Below, piece after piece: positions 43,480 to 54,344 of a stretch of 64,000 bases of DNA. Positions within the stretch are counted from its first letter, which is position 1. Every line of letters starts with the position of its first letter. The DNA comes from Xanthostigma xanthostigma. Its lineage: Eukaryota; Arthropoda; Insecta; Raphidioptera; Raphidiidae. The notes beneath the pieces are model-generated. The model saw only the letters and a list, made by a program, of their open reading frames with translations, had not been told where the DNA came from and searched no databases. The position numbers were made by a program, and so were the translations under genes. The stretch covers positions 48,247,665-48,311,664 of the forward strand of contig OY754468.1 of NCBI GenBank assembly GCA_963575645.1, given 5' to 3'.

Positions 43480-44147
43480 TGTAAATATTTCATATATATG
43501 TAAAGTTGGGCACACAGCTGTATGTAATTTCAAATAAATTAGTAGTTCTACAGTTCTGAAGCAAAATTGCATGCTTGAATAATTGCACCTAATATTTTCG
43601 CTCTACCACAGGTCTAGATAACTTGTTTTATCGATCAAGTGGAAATGAAATATTTTATACCAATTTACTACGTTCAAAGTTATTTCACGTTGTTGAAATT
43701 ACTCTTGCATGTTTAAAGCTCATGAAATTACTTCATCGAGCATCTGAACTCTACAAAAAAAATGACCGCGTGAATCGCTTTGTTTTGTTCAAAGCGGTCG
43801 TCTGTTAAAAGCTTTCTTTTTTGCGCCTCTTTGTATATTTGTGAAAAACTTAAAAACCGTTATTCTGGGAGAGATTAATGCCAGGTTTCAGAAAGCATTG
43901 TCAAAAATTTAATTTGACAATGAACTTAGATTGTGATCATACGTACCGTCTAATCTCTTTGTCATGCAGAACATTAAATTGTACTCACATAAAAACAATT
44001 GATTGATCTCATCATTAAGGCAGAAAATTACTTTTCAAGCTAAATTTTAATGAAAATACCTAGAAAATAGTAAATGTATCTAGTGCGTAAATTTTTATAT
44101 TATGACGCGCTTATGTGTGATCTGAGAGCTTTGAATTTAATATCTAA
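43480..44147. other. Old repeat-like sequence, no gene
   Basis: AATGCCAGGTTTCAGAAAGC then ATTGTCAAA/TTTGACAAT near 43876-43922 looks like a small foldback. The rest is unrecognised. Confidence 0.35.
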
Positions 44148-44928
44148 CTAGTGTACCCGTGCAAAACCTTTTGCATGTATTGTTTTCAAAAATCGATATT
44201 TTGATACAGACCTACGACAATAATTTTATTCCTCTTGCATTAGTTTCCATTTACAGTTATTTTCTTTTGATCTAGCTTGATCCATCAAGTTGTTTCTATA
44301 TTTAATTGGTTATAAATTCAAAGAAAATGTATGAGATCTGTTATGATGGTTACCCCGAAAGAGCTGTCACAATTCATTTTTAGAAAATCTAACCTCATTT
44401 GATACATTTACTATTTTCACTATTTTTTTCTGATCTGAGACCAAATTTTAGACTTGGTACAGTCCATGTAATATTTAAAAACTCTATTTTGGCATTAAAT
44501 TAACATGAACTTACACGTTCTTAAATTGTTTGGAAAAAATAATAAAATTTATTTGTCTATTAATATTTGGAATATTTGCGCTAAAAAACTAACTAATTTA
44601 AATATACACTTCAATTGTCAAAGTCGACTTGTCAAACTGTTTGTAAAATCTCCGACATACGTACATATTTGCATTTCTCTCGCAATCATGTCTCGTGAAC
44701 ATCGAAGGATTTTCTCTCTTTACGTTCCTCTTCACCCCGCTACCCCCTCGTCTTTTTTACTATTATCGCTTGAAATCACCCCTTTTAAAGAAATTTCACA
44801 AAAAAAAATAGCGATAACATATCTGTGGACTAAAGGGTTCAGTTTAAAAAAAAATTGTGTCAATCGGTTTAGTAGGGATGGCTGGCGGATTGTCTAGAGA
44901 TTTAGGGCTTGTGTTTTAAATATATAGA
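44148..44928 (-). mobile_element. Non-autonomous Helitron (family H3)
   Basis: On minus it starts TCTATATATTTAAAACACAA after A and ends with the hairpin GCAAAAGGTTTTGC (44161-44174), then ACGGGTACACTAG before T. This is a textbook Helitron layout of 781 bp. The 130-codon plus frame inside is not recognised and probably chance. Confidence 0.85.
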
Positions 44929-45539
44929 TGTGAGATGAATTTAGTCTGACTGAAGATAATTTCGTGCGGACGTTGATTGCATTAATTGCCAAAATCAAAG
45001 CCTTACACGTCTTGACTTTCTAAGGAATTTTGAATTTCTAAAGACGTGCGTCACTAAATAAGTTATAAGGTGTTATCGTCGTGATTTAAGTTACCTCTGC
45101 ATGTATAAAGTTGGCAACCAATTAGATGAGGCTAAGCCCGAGGGGGTGGTGCAGGACGGGAGTCAACAGCGCGGCACTGTGGAGCCTTTCATTCTGAATA
45201 TTAACATAGTCAACCGTGTCGCTTGGTTATATCAGGTTATATTATGTTATATAAACAGGGTTTAACAGAAAATTAACTGCATACTTTGACGACGAATTTA
45301 AAACCTCATTCAGATTATCCGTCTTCGTCGAAGTCAAAAAAGGGCAATGCGTTTCACGTATCTGTAACTAGTGTCCGTCCGAACTTTCGGTTTTGACGGC
45401 GTTAAAGGAGCCCGTACAAACCTTATGGGATTTGGTTCATGGTTAAAATGATCGAAAATGGTTTATTTATGTACCTTTCTATTGAATTGTTCTCCGGAAT
45501 GTTATAATTAATATAATTGTGGGATATTCAGCGTAATAA
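44929..45539. other. No recognised feature
   Basis: GC-richer patch at 45130-45185 (GGGGGTGGTGCAGGACGGGA) of unknown nature. Confidence 0.4.
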
Positions 45540-45938
45540 TTAAGAGTATTCGTCACAAATCTTTTCCCCTCGCCTAAAAACGATTCGCGCTCTCCTGACG
45601 CTATTTTTAAAGCTAGAGGGTTCTGGTAAACGCCAAATGAAAGACAAAGAATCAGACTACAGATCCTTTAGGCGAATTTTTTGAAAAACAGTTTCGCCTA
45701 CCTGTGAAATATTACGTAACTTATTATTTTTTCAAAAGGTTGTGAGATTTTTCAGGAATTTTTTTTCAAAAAATTCGCCTGAAGGATCTGTAGTCTGATT
45801 CTTTGTCTTTCATTTGGCATTTACCAGAACCGTCTAGCTTTAAAAATAGCGTCGGGAGAGCGCGAACCGTTTTTAGGCGAGGTGAAAAGATTTGAGATGA
45901 AGGGTGCAGGGGGTATTTGCAGGGACGAATACTCTTAA
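45540..45938. mobile_element. TTAA-flanked foldback MITE, TTAAGAGTATTCGTC ends
   Basis: TTAAGAGTATTCGTC ... GACGAATACTCTTAA are exact inverse ends. The arms continue through CCTCGCCTAAAAACG and GACAAAGAATCAGACTAC, giving arms of well over 150 bases. TTAA target, piggyBac-like. Confidence 0.88.
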
Positions 45939-46189
45939 GTAAAAATGCAAGATGAATTCGAGTCTCAACTATTTCGCCTATTGAAGGCTTCTGAAACATA
46001 ATTTTATGACGAAACATAATTATCTTACTACACTATAAGTGAGGTTAAGAAAGCAAATTTGTTGAAAGCTGAATTAAAACCTCTGTCTACGTTTACAATA
46101 CAGAAGAATAAATCGCTTTGATATATTATGTAGTAAGTATCAGTAATGTGGAAAAGTTAATTAAAAAATGCAAAAAAGATTTCGATACC

Positions 46190-46375
46190 ATACTAGTACT
46201 GTCCATTCAGAAATGGACAGTACTAGTTTTGTCCAATTGAAAATGCGCAAAACTAGTTTTGCTCATTTTATAACACTCAATACCCGTTTAAATGTAAGAT
46301 TTCGGGTTTGGTAAATATTCGTTGGTCAAAACTCGTTTTGCGCATTTATTTCGGTCATTGACCGAATTCGGGTAT
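46190..46375. repeat. Repeated AACTAGTTTTG words and a small hairpin
   Basis: CTGTCCATTCAGAAATGGACAG is a hairpin. Direct and palindromic AAAACTAGTTTTG and AAAACTCGTTTTGCGCAT words follow. The element class is unknown. Confidence 0.5.
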
Positions 46376-46383
46376 AGACCGTA

Positions 46384-46872
46384 CAGGGTTGCCAGATGAC
46401 GGATTTTTTTTCTCGTACCAGTGTTGCTAAATATCTCGTACTTTCAACAGTTAATCCCGTACAAGTATAAATTTAAAGTAGATATATGTAATAAAATTTA
46501 TATTTATACTGTTTAGGTACTGTACTATTTAACTTTGAGTAGTCATATTCTTTGCGCTTTTAGCTGTCAATTCAAATGAAACAATTAGAACTGATAGTGA
46601 TTAAAATTAGTGTAATAAGGACAACAAATAAATACATTAAACGGGGATTCCCTACTCAATAGTGCATTTAGTGATGCGCCCAGTCGATCGTTTTGTGGTG
46701 TGTGAAGTAGGTAAACATGCAAATTCTTACACTTTTTGGCTGATACCTAGCGAAGGCAATTATTCTTAAAATCTCGTACAAAATTGTACGAGAATTTTGT
46801 TATTCTTGTATCTCGTACAAAAACTGTAAATCTCGTAACGGTACGAGATTTCTCGTACGTCTGGCAACCCTG
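46384..46872. mobile_element. hAT-like MITE, CAGGGTTGCCAGA ends
   Basis: CAGGGTTGCCAGATGACGG ... CGTCTGGCAACCCTG, with repeated TCTCGTAC / GTACGAGA subterminal words. Flanks AGACCGTA (46376-46383) and AGACTGTA (46873-46880) are an 8 bp duplication with one mismatch. Confidence 0.85.
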
Positions 46873-46881
46873 AGACTGTAA

Positions 46882-47897
46882 AGCGGCCTATGCATTAGCA
46901 ATATTATTGCGCAATAATATTGCACAAAAATTGAAACATCACTAGACTTTCAATGTTATTGTGCAATAATATTGCACAAAAAATTTGAAAATTTCTGCGC
47001 GGCTCCTAGACTGACAATAATATTGGGCAATATTTTATATTGTACAATATTATTGACAGTCTGTGAATGATATTGAAATATTGTACAATATATTGAGAAT
47101 ATAAAAAAACAGCCCCTAGACAGTCAATAATGTTGCGCAATATTATTGACAGTCTATGAATGGTATTGGAAGCATTGTACAATATATTGAACATATCAAA
47201 ATCGGTTTGATATTTATTGTGCAATCTAAAAAAGTTACAGTCTGTGGTTAATATTGCACAATAATAACCAGTTGTAATTGACAAACGCTGGATTGGAAGA
47301 ATAGCGGCTTGCAGACGGGTGTTCTTTTTCTCAATAGCGGGGGTTACCATTTTTAAAAGTTCATAAAATGTTGAAACGTACATTCGGAGAAAGTTGCAAA
47401 AATCTTTTGGTTCGCTTATTTTCAGGTCACTTAGCAAATTTTCGTGGATGTACCTATCTCTTTTTTTATACCACTCTTTCATCCATTTACGCTTTTTCTT
47501 GGTGTTTTTTCGCAAGCATAAAGCCAGTGCGATGGCAACACAACTTGTTTCAACATCACTTAGCATGTTCACTGATCAGGACTTTTCAGAGGTAAATATT
47601 GTGCAATTTAATTCTGCTGTATAGGGCAAATTCCAATTTTTGCGCAATATTATTGCGCAATAATATTGACAACCACTTAAAACTCAGTGTTTGTACAATT
47701 GTGCAATAATATAATAATAATTTTTATTGTGCAATATTAACTACAGACTGTAACTTTTTTTAGATTGCACAATAAATATCAAACCGATTTTGATATACTC
47801 AATATATTGCACAATGTTTCAATATCATTCACAGACTGTCAATAATATTGTGCAATCTAAAATATTGCGCAATAATATTGCTAGTGTATAGACCGCT
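46882..47897 (-). mobile_element. PIF/Harbinger element with decayed transposase
   Basis: TAA at 46879-46881 and 47898-47900 is the 3 bp target. The termini AGCGGCCTATGCATTAGC and the inverse GCTAGTGTATAGACCGCT are followed by dense CAATATTATTG words on both sides. It abuts the hAT element above, sharing bases of its duplication. The interior encodes a transposase N-terminus on minus. Confidence 0.88.
47006..47572 (-). pseudogene. Harbinger-type transposase N-terminal remnant
   Basis: A 188-codon open frame. ATG-led reading starts at 47566; the frame opens upstream at a GTG. The segment KKKRKWMKEWYKKRDRYIHE, then LKISEPKDFCNFLRM and FYELLKMVTPAIEKKNTRL, matches the HARBI1-like nuclease N-terminal pattern (basic Arg/Trp stretch, FRNFLRM, LL-LV-P-I). 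After about residue 125 the frame runs into terminal-repeat DNA, so the DDE catalytic core is absent. It is a product of internal deletion and non-functional as an enzyme, but could still yield a DNA- or protein-binding fragment. Confidence 0.7.
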
Positions 47898-47921
47898 TAA
47901 ACAGATATACAGAGTTTGGCA

Positions 47922-48160
47922 TAATGTCAGGTCGATTTTTAGTGACACCCTGTAGATCTTGTGTGTATGTACGTGAGTCGACGACACGGGTCGTAGTTTA
48001 CATAGTTTGTTCGGGAAGTTCACCTGCTGAACAGTTTCATCTCTGAGTCAAACTTCGCACAGGACATAGTACGTGCCTCCGTGCAAATTCAGATAGTGTT
48101 GTGCTTGAACGGTTCCCTCTGTCTCAGCGGTGAATATATTCTAGAGCAGCGATTCCGAAA
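47922..48160. other. Fragment with ACACCCTGTA end
   Basis: GTGACACCCTGTA near 47940-47953 is one terminus of a Tc1/mariner-type MITE. Its partner is not seen. Confidence 0.4.
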
Positions 48161-48993
48161 CAGGGCTGCCAGATGAACGGATTTTTCCGTTCCAAACGGA
48201 TTTTTCGAGTAGAAATAAATTTGAACGGATAATGGAACGGATTTCATGATCTGAACGGATTTAACGGATTTTCTAACTTTTTCCGAATTTTTTACCTTTT
48301 TTACTACATATAAATTCAAACTTCACTCGATAATCGATAATTTGGGGACATTCGGGTATTTTTAGCACATTCGAGCATATCTGAGCACGTTTCTTTCACT
48401 ACCTCTGTCCTACTCCTCTCTCTCTATTTGGGTAGAAAAAGATAAGAGAGTGTATGAAACAATGTGTTCGCGAAACACACACCTATATCGATGAATATCG
48501 ACTCGCTATCTTTGTCTGATGCGTTTTTTTCACACAACTGGAGTCAAGTGTTTCGAGTTACACGGATTTATGGAACACATTGAGGATTTAACTGATTGTA
48601 CTGCCGCGTTTGTTACTATCGCAACATTCTAACAGTCAATATAATATTTTTATTTCATAAAAATGTGAAAAATCTACGAAATAATCGATTCATTGGATGT
48701 GAAAAAATGAATCATTTCTATTCAATTTAAAGTCTGTTTGTAAGTAAAAGTAAATTCAACGTCTTATACGAAATTTATTTAATAATGTTAATAATAAAGC
48801 CATAATGAAGGTGGAAACACGTCGATGTGTCGTTTATGGTACCGCATACTTCACTTTACTCTCTATCTCTCTCACACTCATTGCATTAATGGGTGAACCG
48901 GGCGAACGGATGGAAACGGATTTTTCAGACCACTTCCCCCACCACTTTTCGCCTTACCGATGGATTTCTGAGGAGAGAAATCTGGCAGCCCTG
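48161..48993. mobile_element. hAT non-autonomous element, exact 8 bp target duplication
   Basis: CAGGGCTGCCAGAT ... ATCTGGCAGCCCTG, flanked on both sides by TTCCGAAA. The left subterminal region has many GAACGGAT words in both orientations, with fewer on the right, a likely transposase-binding array. No transposase frame. Confidence 0.93.
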
Positions 48994-49080
48994 TTCCGAA
49001 ACTGCGCGATCGGTACAGCTAAAGCTGCACACGTGACAAACCTGGTCCAATATCGTCCGGTAACAAGGCTCAACAAATAA

Positions 49081-49355
49081 AAAAAAAAACCCTTTGCACT
49101 CCGGGAGTGCCGGCGGAAGTGAAAACTTGAATATTAACGTCTTACGAATTTTCGATCAAAATGGTTTGTATCATAGATTGCATTTTTATGTACGATATTT
49201 CAACGCTAGATGTCTAACGTTGTATAAATAAAAGTTTTCGTCTTACGCATTTTCGATCAGGACACGTGACCCTGACGATCTGACGCGAGTTTTACATTTT
49301 TTACCCATTACAAAAAAAGTGTACAACGCCGCTAAAGAAGTTTTCACTTCAAAAA
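49081..49355 (+). mobile_element. GAAGTGAAAACTT repeat, copy 2
   Basis: Same order as 39318-39572 with only scattered differences plus a small insertion after GACCCTGACG. Sits immediately after an A-run. Confidence 0.8.
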
Positions 49356-49556
49356 TTCTCACCGTTTACGACATTTTTATTCTAGAATGCGCACTATTTG
49401 TAGATAATAATCCTTCTCTTTTTATCGAGAATAATTTTGAGCATAGCTACTCGACAAGAATTAAAATAATTTTAAAACGTTAGCATCTTTGCTAACTGTA
49501 ATTCAGAGAGGTGTGCGCAACGCTATGATTCGGATACATAATAAAGTACCTGCACA

Positions 49557-50119
49557 TACAGTATGTAAACACGTAAGGTGCACATAGGGAAATTAGCAAT
49601 GGGAAAAAATACTTGGATCAAAGTTAGCCATGACTGCATTAATTGTTATTTCTATTGAATTATCGTGGTATTCTTGAGGATTTCTATTTTATTTTTATTT
49701 TACTTGGCTTTTTTAATAATAAAAAGCTCTTATAAATCATTATTTTAATTCTTTTATACAAAAAAAACAAAAAAACAACTCCATCTGTTTGGAAACATTT
49801 CATTCAAAAATTGTCTGACTGGTATGACGTATGCGCGTTGGTAAATCAATGACCCAATGTCTTTAGGTTCAACACGAATAGGCGGAGATATTTGATCTCG
49901 CACCATATTTAAGTATTTTTGGGAATTTAATGTCCCATTAATAAAAAAAGTCCGATTATGTTGTAATCATTTGAATATTTTCTTCGGTAGTATACACATT
50001 CATTTTGCAAAAAAATATTATGTCAAATTGAAAAACAAGATTTCAAGGCTCACTCTGATCCAGTCATTTTTTCCCAATGTTAATTTCCCTATGTGCACCT
50101 TACGTGTTTACATACTGTA
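49557..50119 (-). mobile_element. Deleted Tc1/mariner-type transposon, copy 3, inverted
   Basis: TACAGTATGTAAACACGT and its inverse bound 563 bp. The order of internal blocks is the reverse of the 14.6 and 17.6 kb copies. It retains the antisense of FPNRW and FFINGTLN segments. Confidence 0.9.
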
Positions 50120-50179
50120 TTAAAGCTGAGGTTAACCTGAAAAAAATCTAAAAAAATTTTTATTTACGGAAACGAATTA

Positions 50180-50345
50180 TGATGTATGTGACGCTATTAA
50201 TACGTGTTGTACGTGTACTATTAATAAAGTACATTTATCATTATTATTATTATTATTCGAGGCTGGAAGGTATTGGAGGGTTGGTCGAAGAGAACGGGAA
50301 ATGGCGACAAAGACAATGCTCCAATGAGCCTGGCCACATATTCGT
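50180..50345 (-). mobile_element. 3' tail of a retroelement (LINE or SINE) with AAT repeats
   Basis: On minus, CATTGTCTTTGTCGCCATTT and CAATACCTTCCAGCCTCG are followed by an AAT microsatellite and GATAAATGTACTTTATTAAT. The tailed layout indicates a retroposed 3' end. The family is not named. Confidence 0.45.
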
Positions 50346-50359
50346 CGAATTGGTCTTTT

Positions 50360-50987
50360 AATAAAAAACAAGCATTACAACACGTAAATTATTTTGTTAA
50401 TAAAAAAAAATTGAGAATACATATTTTGCAAATAATTGAGGTTAAGTGTTTTGGAAGCAAATATTTGCCAAGGATCATCGAGCTAAGTCGGGCCAGTGTG
50501 TTAAAAAAATTAAATAAACAAAAAAACCCGGGTTAATTTTGCTAGTTTGTAGGTGAAAAGTTTGGGAAACGCTGTTTTAGAGGAACGAGAAGAGGCCAGG
50601 CTGTCCGCATACTCAAAATATGTGCCGGCATTACCAAATAGTTTATAGTTATTTTCTAAAACTAATATTATATAGTTCAAATATGCAAATAGATATTTAC
50701 ATTTAACTGTCAATGTAACATTTTTTTAACATGAACACCCCATGAGATGAACGTTCGATAATGTAAGTAAAATGTATATATCTACGACGTACGTATGATT
50801 TATATGAAGGAGAAGTGATTTTGAAAAGAAATTTTAAGGCTCCATACAGATCAATGTGCGACAGCCAAATGATTATATTTAACTGGTTTACGTATTTGCC
50901 ACTCACACTATTGTTTTGTAGTGCTCCGCCTATTTCCGAACTCCAGAGTATAAGGAAAATAGTTTGCTGAAATGTATCAAAAATGTA
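50360..50987. other. No recognised feature
   Basis: Short frames without recognisable domains. Confidence 0.4.
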
Positions 50988-51798
50988 TAGGGTCAAGTTG
51001 CCAACAGTGGATCACTTTTTTTTCTATTGGCTATATCATAAAATTTTAAGGTACCAAGAAAACGAAAATATGACATCTGTATAGTGTGGTTATTTTAATT
51101 TAAGTTTTCATTATTTTTTTTTATTATCTACAAAGGAAAATGTTTTATAAAAGATTTTTTTAAGTAGAAAATGATTCACTGTGTACTGCTAGATGAGTAC
51201 AGTAGATATGAGCGCCGCGCCGGCGCGCCGTCGCCGCCGACGATTCCCTCCCGCCGCCGCCGCCGTGAAAATGTAACGGCGCGCCGGGCGAAAAGGCATA
51301 TGTTTAAACGATCAGAAAATGTTGAAAACAATTTTTAAAGACTACTTTATATTTTTTTATGACTTAAAAGAAACATCTTTGTTTTCTCTAAGATTTATTT
51401 TCTTGTTAATTGTTATTAGAACTTTATGACAACGTTGATTTTTTTCTGCCAATCGAAGTGCCAAAAATATTTTAGCTCTAGGCTAGAAACCATTTTCTTA
51501 TAAAAATAATTTGTGTTAAATAAATAATAATTCTGATTGTTAAACTACATGTTTTGTTTTATTGTATCCTGCCCATCATTAAAAAAAATCGTAAAAAAAA
51601 GTTTTGACACATAAAAACAAACAATTACATGTATCACTTAAACTGAAAAGCACACGTGGCTGACGTTTACTATAGATAACTTCACGTTAAATATACATTG
51701 TTATATTATGAAAAGAATGGCGTTATAGATCAATCTTATTTCGTTTTTAGCAATGATTTACTGTACCCGTCTGAGCCACTGTTGACAACTTGACCCTA
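50988..51798. mobile_element. Inverted-terminal element, TAGGGTCAAGTTG ends
   Basis: TAGGGTCAAGTTGCCAACAG and the right-end inverse of TAGGGTCAAGTTGTCAACAG bound 811 bp with TA-type edges. It contains an abrupt GC-rich patch at 51205-51295. No transposase. Confidence 0.75.
51205..51295. other. Abrupt GC-rich island with GGCGCGCC palindromes
   Basis: GCCGCGCCGGCGCGCC and CGCCGCCGCC words, then GGCGCGCCGGGCG, in otherwise AT-rich DNA. It sits inside an inverted-terminal element. Its role is unknown. Confidence 0.8.
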
Positions 51799-51799
51799 C

Positions 51800-52386
51800 A
51801 TTTTATAGGATTTACTAAATAGGAAATTTTTATTTTGCCCAGAAACAAAAATTTAAGTTAATTACATGGTTTTGCACTGCGACCTATGTTATAGGTAGAT
51901 AATATTGTTACGACGTTAAATTATAAATTAAGTGATCAGTTTTAATTTTATAACACAGCAATAATTTATTAGTGATATACTTTAATAATAAAACTCGAAA
52001 TGATTATATAATCTGGAATTTACCTTTTAAAAAAAAAATGGTGGATTTATTAAATACGTCTTTTAAATTTATAGCCCTCTTAATAATGCGAGTCACAGAG
52101 TTTGCTTCGCTTTAATAAGCGATGGCAGAACGGTGCTGTAGGATTTATTATCGAAAGAAAAGTGGACAGCTACGATAAGCTGAAAAGAAGTGATGAATGA
52201 ACACGCTTATGTCCAAAACACTCTGTATATTAGTAAGCTTACGATGTCCGAAGCGGACTGTATCTATTCTTTAGTATAAAACAAGTCGCTAGCCGCGTTT
52301 GTCTGTTCGCTTCAACTACACAATACATGCGGTTTTCACTATGATTTAGAGAATTTCTTCTAGAAGGTTTGTGTGTATCATTCATA
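51800..52386. other. Possible old Helitron piece near 52.3 kb
   Basis: ACAAGTCGCTAGCCGCGTTTG then GTCTGTTCGCTTCAACTACA and ATGCGGTTTTC resembles the start of another insect Helitron family. The rest is unrecognised. Confidence 0.3.
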
Positions 52387-53101
52387 TTAAGGAGGTTGAT
52401 GCGTTACAGTCCCAATCAAAAGTAAGTCGAATTCTAAATGGGAACTTTTCCATAATATTTTTCCAAAAGGTTATAAGTCGATGATACCAATAAATTAGTG
52501 TCATAAAGACATAAATCAATATTTTTTTTTAATATTAATTAATTATTTCAGTATTTTACTTAATGGACTAACTTTTGAATTTGTTGTACAAAGTTAGGTT
52601 AGAAAAATAAATTTATGTAAATATCTTTATTTTACATATTTTTTGCAGTAAATAATTAAAAAAATAAATTAGAAGTAATAAGAATTAAAATTAAATCATT
52701 AAAAAGTTGAAAATTTAGTTAAAATTGTTAAAATTGTCAAGAATAAAAGTTTATAATGGAAAAGTGCTAAGGTCTAATATTTTTCTTTATGGATTAAAAG
52801 TCTCCTAATTAAATTGGAAAAAATATTAAAATATGCGTAAGACATCGATGCTTTACATAGTTAGTTTTCGGAACTGTTGACATTATTTGGTTATTTGCAA
52901 AAAATTAAAATGTACCGTTTTCATGCTAGGTTGACATATTTTCCATAAGACTACATGTAAAAGTTTTTTTTAAATTTTTAACTTTATAAATCTCCTAATG
53001 ATTTTAGATTTTTTACAGAAAATATTGTCATAAAAAATCTATTAAAAAAACTTTATTTCAGATTTTTTTTCATTATCTTCGTAAAACGGCTACCTCCTTA
53101 A
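52387..53101 (+). mobile_element. TTAA-flanked MITE, GGAGGTTGA termini, copy 2
   Basis: TTAAGGAGGTTGATGCGTT ... GGCTACCTCCTTAA. Close to the 41.4 kb copy throughout, with small indels. Confidence 0.85.
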
Positions 53102-53803
53102 GGGGTTATCTTTTTTTATTTTGGTCAAAAACAAACTCTAGTTCACATAATAAAGCCACACTGTTTGTAATAGCAAATACTCTATAATGTCGGCAGGGTT
53201 TTGGCACTGTGATCCGAGTTTTTTTATAAGTACAATTCATGTGAGAAAGTTTTAAAAAAAGAGTTCGATGCTTTGAAACAAAAAAATCACATCAAGAGTT
53301 TGAAAAATCTTTTGCACGTAAAAACTCCGCCGTTTTCACGCTTCACCGTGAAGTTATGCTACGATCGGACACCCTGTATATTATTGGCACGAGGTGTTCT
53401 CATACAGAAGACCAGTAATTTATCTAATCCGCGCGTCGAAGCAAGCGAAGAGCTCACAGGAAACGTGTGTAATTTATTATCGATGGATGGAGACGGCGTT
53501 TGCACACACTTGCATGGGTAACTGTGTGTGTGTGTGTAAATACTGAAAATGGGGCAAAGCGCGCGGACGAATTACGCGGCTGAGACAATCAGCACAGCTC
53601 TCGACGCCGCCTGCGTAAACTAAGGACGCTCAAATAGTAATAAGGCATCGCTTCTCGACCGCCTACCTGTAGTCGATTGTTCTTGTATTTATAAATAATT
53701 GTTCAACCCGGATTCATCCGGACAGATTTTCATTTGGCAACAGTATAATCAAGCCCCCCACACATTCCACTTGACTGTATCCAATCGCAATCGATTAGAC
53801 TAC
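53102..53803. other. Repeat pieces and a GT microsatellite
   Basis: 53101-53215 shares AAGGGGTTATC and GTCGGCAGGGTTTTGGCACT with 1.2 and 24.5 kb. A short GT run lies at 53523-53538. GC-richer sequence near 53560-53640 is unrecognised. Confidence 0.45.
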
Positions 53804-54088
53804 TTCAAATAAATAAAATTATCAACCAATTTTTTCAGACTGTATATTGACAAAAAATTATAAAACTAAAATTTAATATCTCAATAAATGACGTTTCGGT
53901 CCGGATTTGGATCTTCTTCAGAAATATGTAATCTAAAAAATATAAAAATGAATTATTATCCGAACCGAAACGTCATTTATTGAAATATTGAATTATAATT
54001 TTATAATTTTTTGTCAATATACAGTCTGAAAAAATTGGTTGATAATTTTATTTATTTGAAGATTTCTATTCAGACGTTAATCTAAGAT
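53804..54088 (+). mobile_element. Family A hammerhead retroelement, diverged two-arm copy
   Basis: TCGATTAGACTAC (53791-53803) and TCGATTAGATTAC (54089-54101) are a 13 bp duplication with one change. The right end is the shared terminus (CAGACGTTAATCTAAGA). The left end is truncated. The left-arm hammerhead (53886-53927, minus) keeps the core. The right-arm one is cut to CCGAACCGAAACGTC. Confidence 0.75.
53886..53927 (-). ncRNA. Hammerhead-like core, family A variant
   Basis: On minus: CTGAAGA, A, GATCC/GGACC stem with one mismatch, GAA, ACGT, C. Stem I pairing is poor (ATTT against ATTT). Confidence 0.5.
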
Positions 54089-54216
54089 TCGATTAGATTA
54101 CTCTCTAAACATGAATCAGTGATTTTTCACTAATTACAAATTCACTATTATTTTGTCAATACTAGAATCGTACCACGCAGAATTAGTGAATACCACACAA
54201 TATGAATTAGTGAATT

Positions 54217-54340
54217 AAAAATTCACTAATTATATGTATGAGTGAATGTAAAAATTCACTAATTATATGTATAAGTGAATGTAAAAATTCACTAATTATA
54301 TGTATAAGTGAATGTAAAAATTCACTAATTATATAAATGA
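54217..54340 (+). repeat. 33 bp tandem repeat, about four units
   Basis: AAAAATTCACTAATTATATG plus TATAAGTGAATGT repeats about every 33 bases. The CACTAAT/ATTAGTG words continue on both sides (54110-54210 and 54740-54840), suggesting an enclosing element whose ends I cannot fix. Confidence 0.85.
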
Positions 54341-54344
54341 TCAT

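Noticed and set aside
44505..44897. 130-codon plus-strand frame
   Set aside because: It is inside a non-autonomous Helitron on the opposite strand, rich in Ile/Lys/Asn, with no domain. It is not Rep or helicase.
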